Part shown: positions 6,943 to 7,449 of the stretch, in pieces
How the letters are laid out: the number at the start of each line of letters is the position of its first letter
Numbering within the stretch: position 1 is the first letter of the stretch
Origin: Alphaproteobacteria bacterium
GTDB lineage: Bacteria > Pseudomonadota > Alphaproteobacteria > UBA6615
Reading direction: 5' to 3'
Length of the DNA: 7,449 nt
Assembly (NCBI GenBank): GCA_029243445.1
Contig: JAQWSA010000108.1
Location: forward strand, 1-7,449
Program-made: the position numbers and the translations under genes
Notes under the pieces: model-generated
Seen by the model: the letters and a program-made list of their open reading frames with translations, nothing else
The model's database searches: none
What the model was told of the DNA's origin: nothing

Positions 6943-7449
6943 TTGATTATTCTAAAATATCTCAGGCAATCGATAAGCTTTATGGCATTTTCTGGCCTGT
7001 TAATTTTGGCTGGATGCAGTGGGACAGAGATAGATAATTACTCGGAATGTCCAACTGTAATTATTGTTAAAGATACCTCTGAGTTAACTGCTTTTCGTAG
7101 TGGTTCACAGCAAAGTCAAAAGAACGTAGAACTTAAAGTTAGAATTGATAGTTATAAGGGTGCGTGCAAGACGAGTTTTGAATCTGACCGTTCTGGAAAA
7201 ATAGATATTGATTTAAAATTAAAATTTGACGCTGTTCGTGGACCCGAAAATGTAAATCGTAAGGAAAATTTTAGGTTTTATGTCGCAATTGTTAATATTA
7301 AAGGTGATATATTAGCAAAAGAAATATTTTCTACTTCCCTAAAATTTGATAAAAATATAGGTAGACAATTTAAAACTGAAAAACTTACCCAAAAGATATT
7401 TCTTAGAAGTGGTGAATCAGGAGTAGATTTTGATATTTTAGTTGGATTG
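6943..7449 (+). CDS. Conserved envelope lipoprotein, 3' end outside window
   Basis: The frame is open from after TAG 6925-6927 to the right edge, so the gene is truncated. Starting at TTG 6943, the product opens MIILKYLRQSI, then a hydrophobic stretch ending in the lipobox LAGC (residues 22-25). Cys25 would be lipidated and the protein anchored in the envelope. The first ATG (6982) would leave only 11 residues and no positive charge before that Cys, so TTG 6943 is preferred, although no Shine-Dalgarno sequence is evident. The mature part is polar and predicted beta-rich. It has CPTVIIVKDTSELTAFR (about 34-50), a cysteine in YKGACKTSF, VRGPENV, then FRFYVAIVNIKGDILAKE and DFDILVGL at the edge. 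I recall similar uncharacterised alphaproteobacterial lipoproteins with RGP and YFVAV-G-I-AKE blocks, but no function. It starts 20 bp after the CDGSH gene and may be co-transcribed with it. Confidence 0.72.
   Translation, partial: MIILKYLRQSISFMAFSGLLILAGCSGTEIDNYSECPTVIIVKDTSELTAFRSGSQQSQKNVELKVRIDSYKGACKTSFESDRSGKIDIDLKLKFDAVRGPENVNRKENFRFYVAIVNIKGDILAKEIFSTSLKFDKNIGRQFKTEKLTQKIFLRSGESGVDFDILVGL

Noticed and set aside
1..7449. Search for a new defence, toxin-antitoxin, CRISPR, phage or insertion-sequence module.
   Set aside because: Every sizeable stretch is covered by recognisable housekeeping or envelope genes. The spacers are 178 bp or shorter with no repeats, target-site duplications or transposase fragments.

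Overview
The window is ordinary, gene-dense and strongly AT-rich bacterial DNA. The protein types and gene order point to an alphaproteobacterium, probably a low-GC and fairly streamlined free-living lineage related to Rhodospirillales. The indicators are the ispH-thrB-rnhA gene order with an APH-type homoserine kinase, the ScsB/DsbD-like reductase next to yqgE, and a type II (Prx5-like) peroxiredoxin facing rnhA. The lineage is inferred from remembered gene neighbourhoods and was not tested by a search.

Layout, left to right. Positions 1-602 (+) carry the C-terminal half of an MFS transporter cut by the window edge. It meets yqgE (603-1163, -) tail to tail with no base between the two stop codons. 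A 178-bp divergent spacer separates yqgE from a complete ScsB/DsbD-type membrane thiol reductase (1342-3531, +). A cytoplasmic Prx5-type peroxiredoxin follows (3635-4117, +). Converging on it is a compact minus-strand operon transcribed from about 6.55 kb leftwards: ispH (6548-5604), thrB (5585-4596) and rnhA (4590-4138), with gaps of 18 and 5 bp. A 134-bp divergent spacer then leads to a 79-aa protein with two CDGSH iron-sulfur motifs (6683-6922, +). Last is the start of an envelope lipoprotein of a conserved but unnamed type (6943 to the right edge, +), which has no ATG start that fits a signal peptide.

How the genes fit together. The reductase and the peroxiredoxin are both thiol-redox proteins. 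One moves electrons across the inner membrane to envelope targets, and the other lacks a signal peptide and should remove peroxide in the cytoplasm. IspH (last step of the MEP isoprenoid pathway) and the CDGSH protein both depend on Fe-S clusters and share a divergent promoter region. ThrB (threonine synthesis) and RNase HI (RNA-DNA hybrid removal) are housekeeping partners in the ispH operon.

I found no mobile element, CRISPR array, tRNA/rRNA, phage or defence module, and nothing I can honestly call a new system. The items most worth a second look are the truncated lipoprotein, the tandem CDGSH protein, a 10-bp promoter-like word shared by the two divergent spacers, and a small dyad upstream of ispH.
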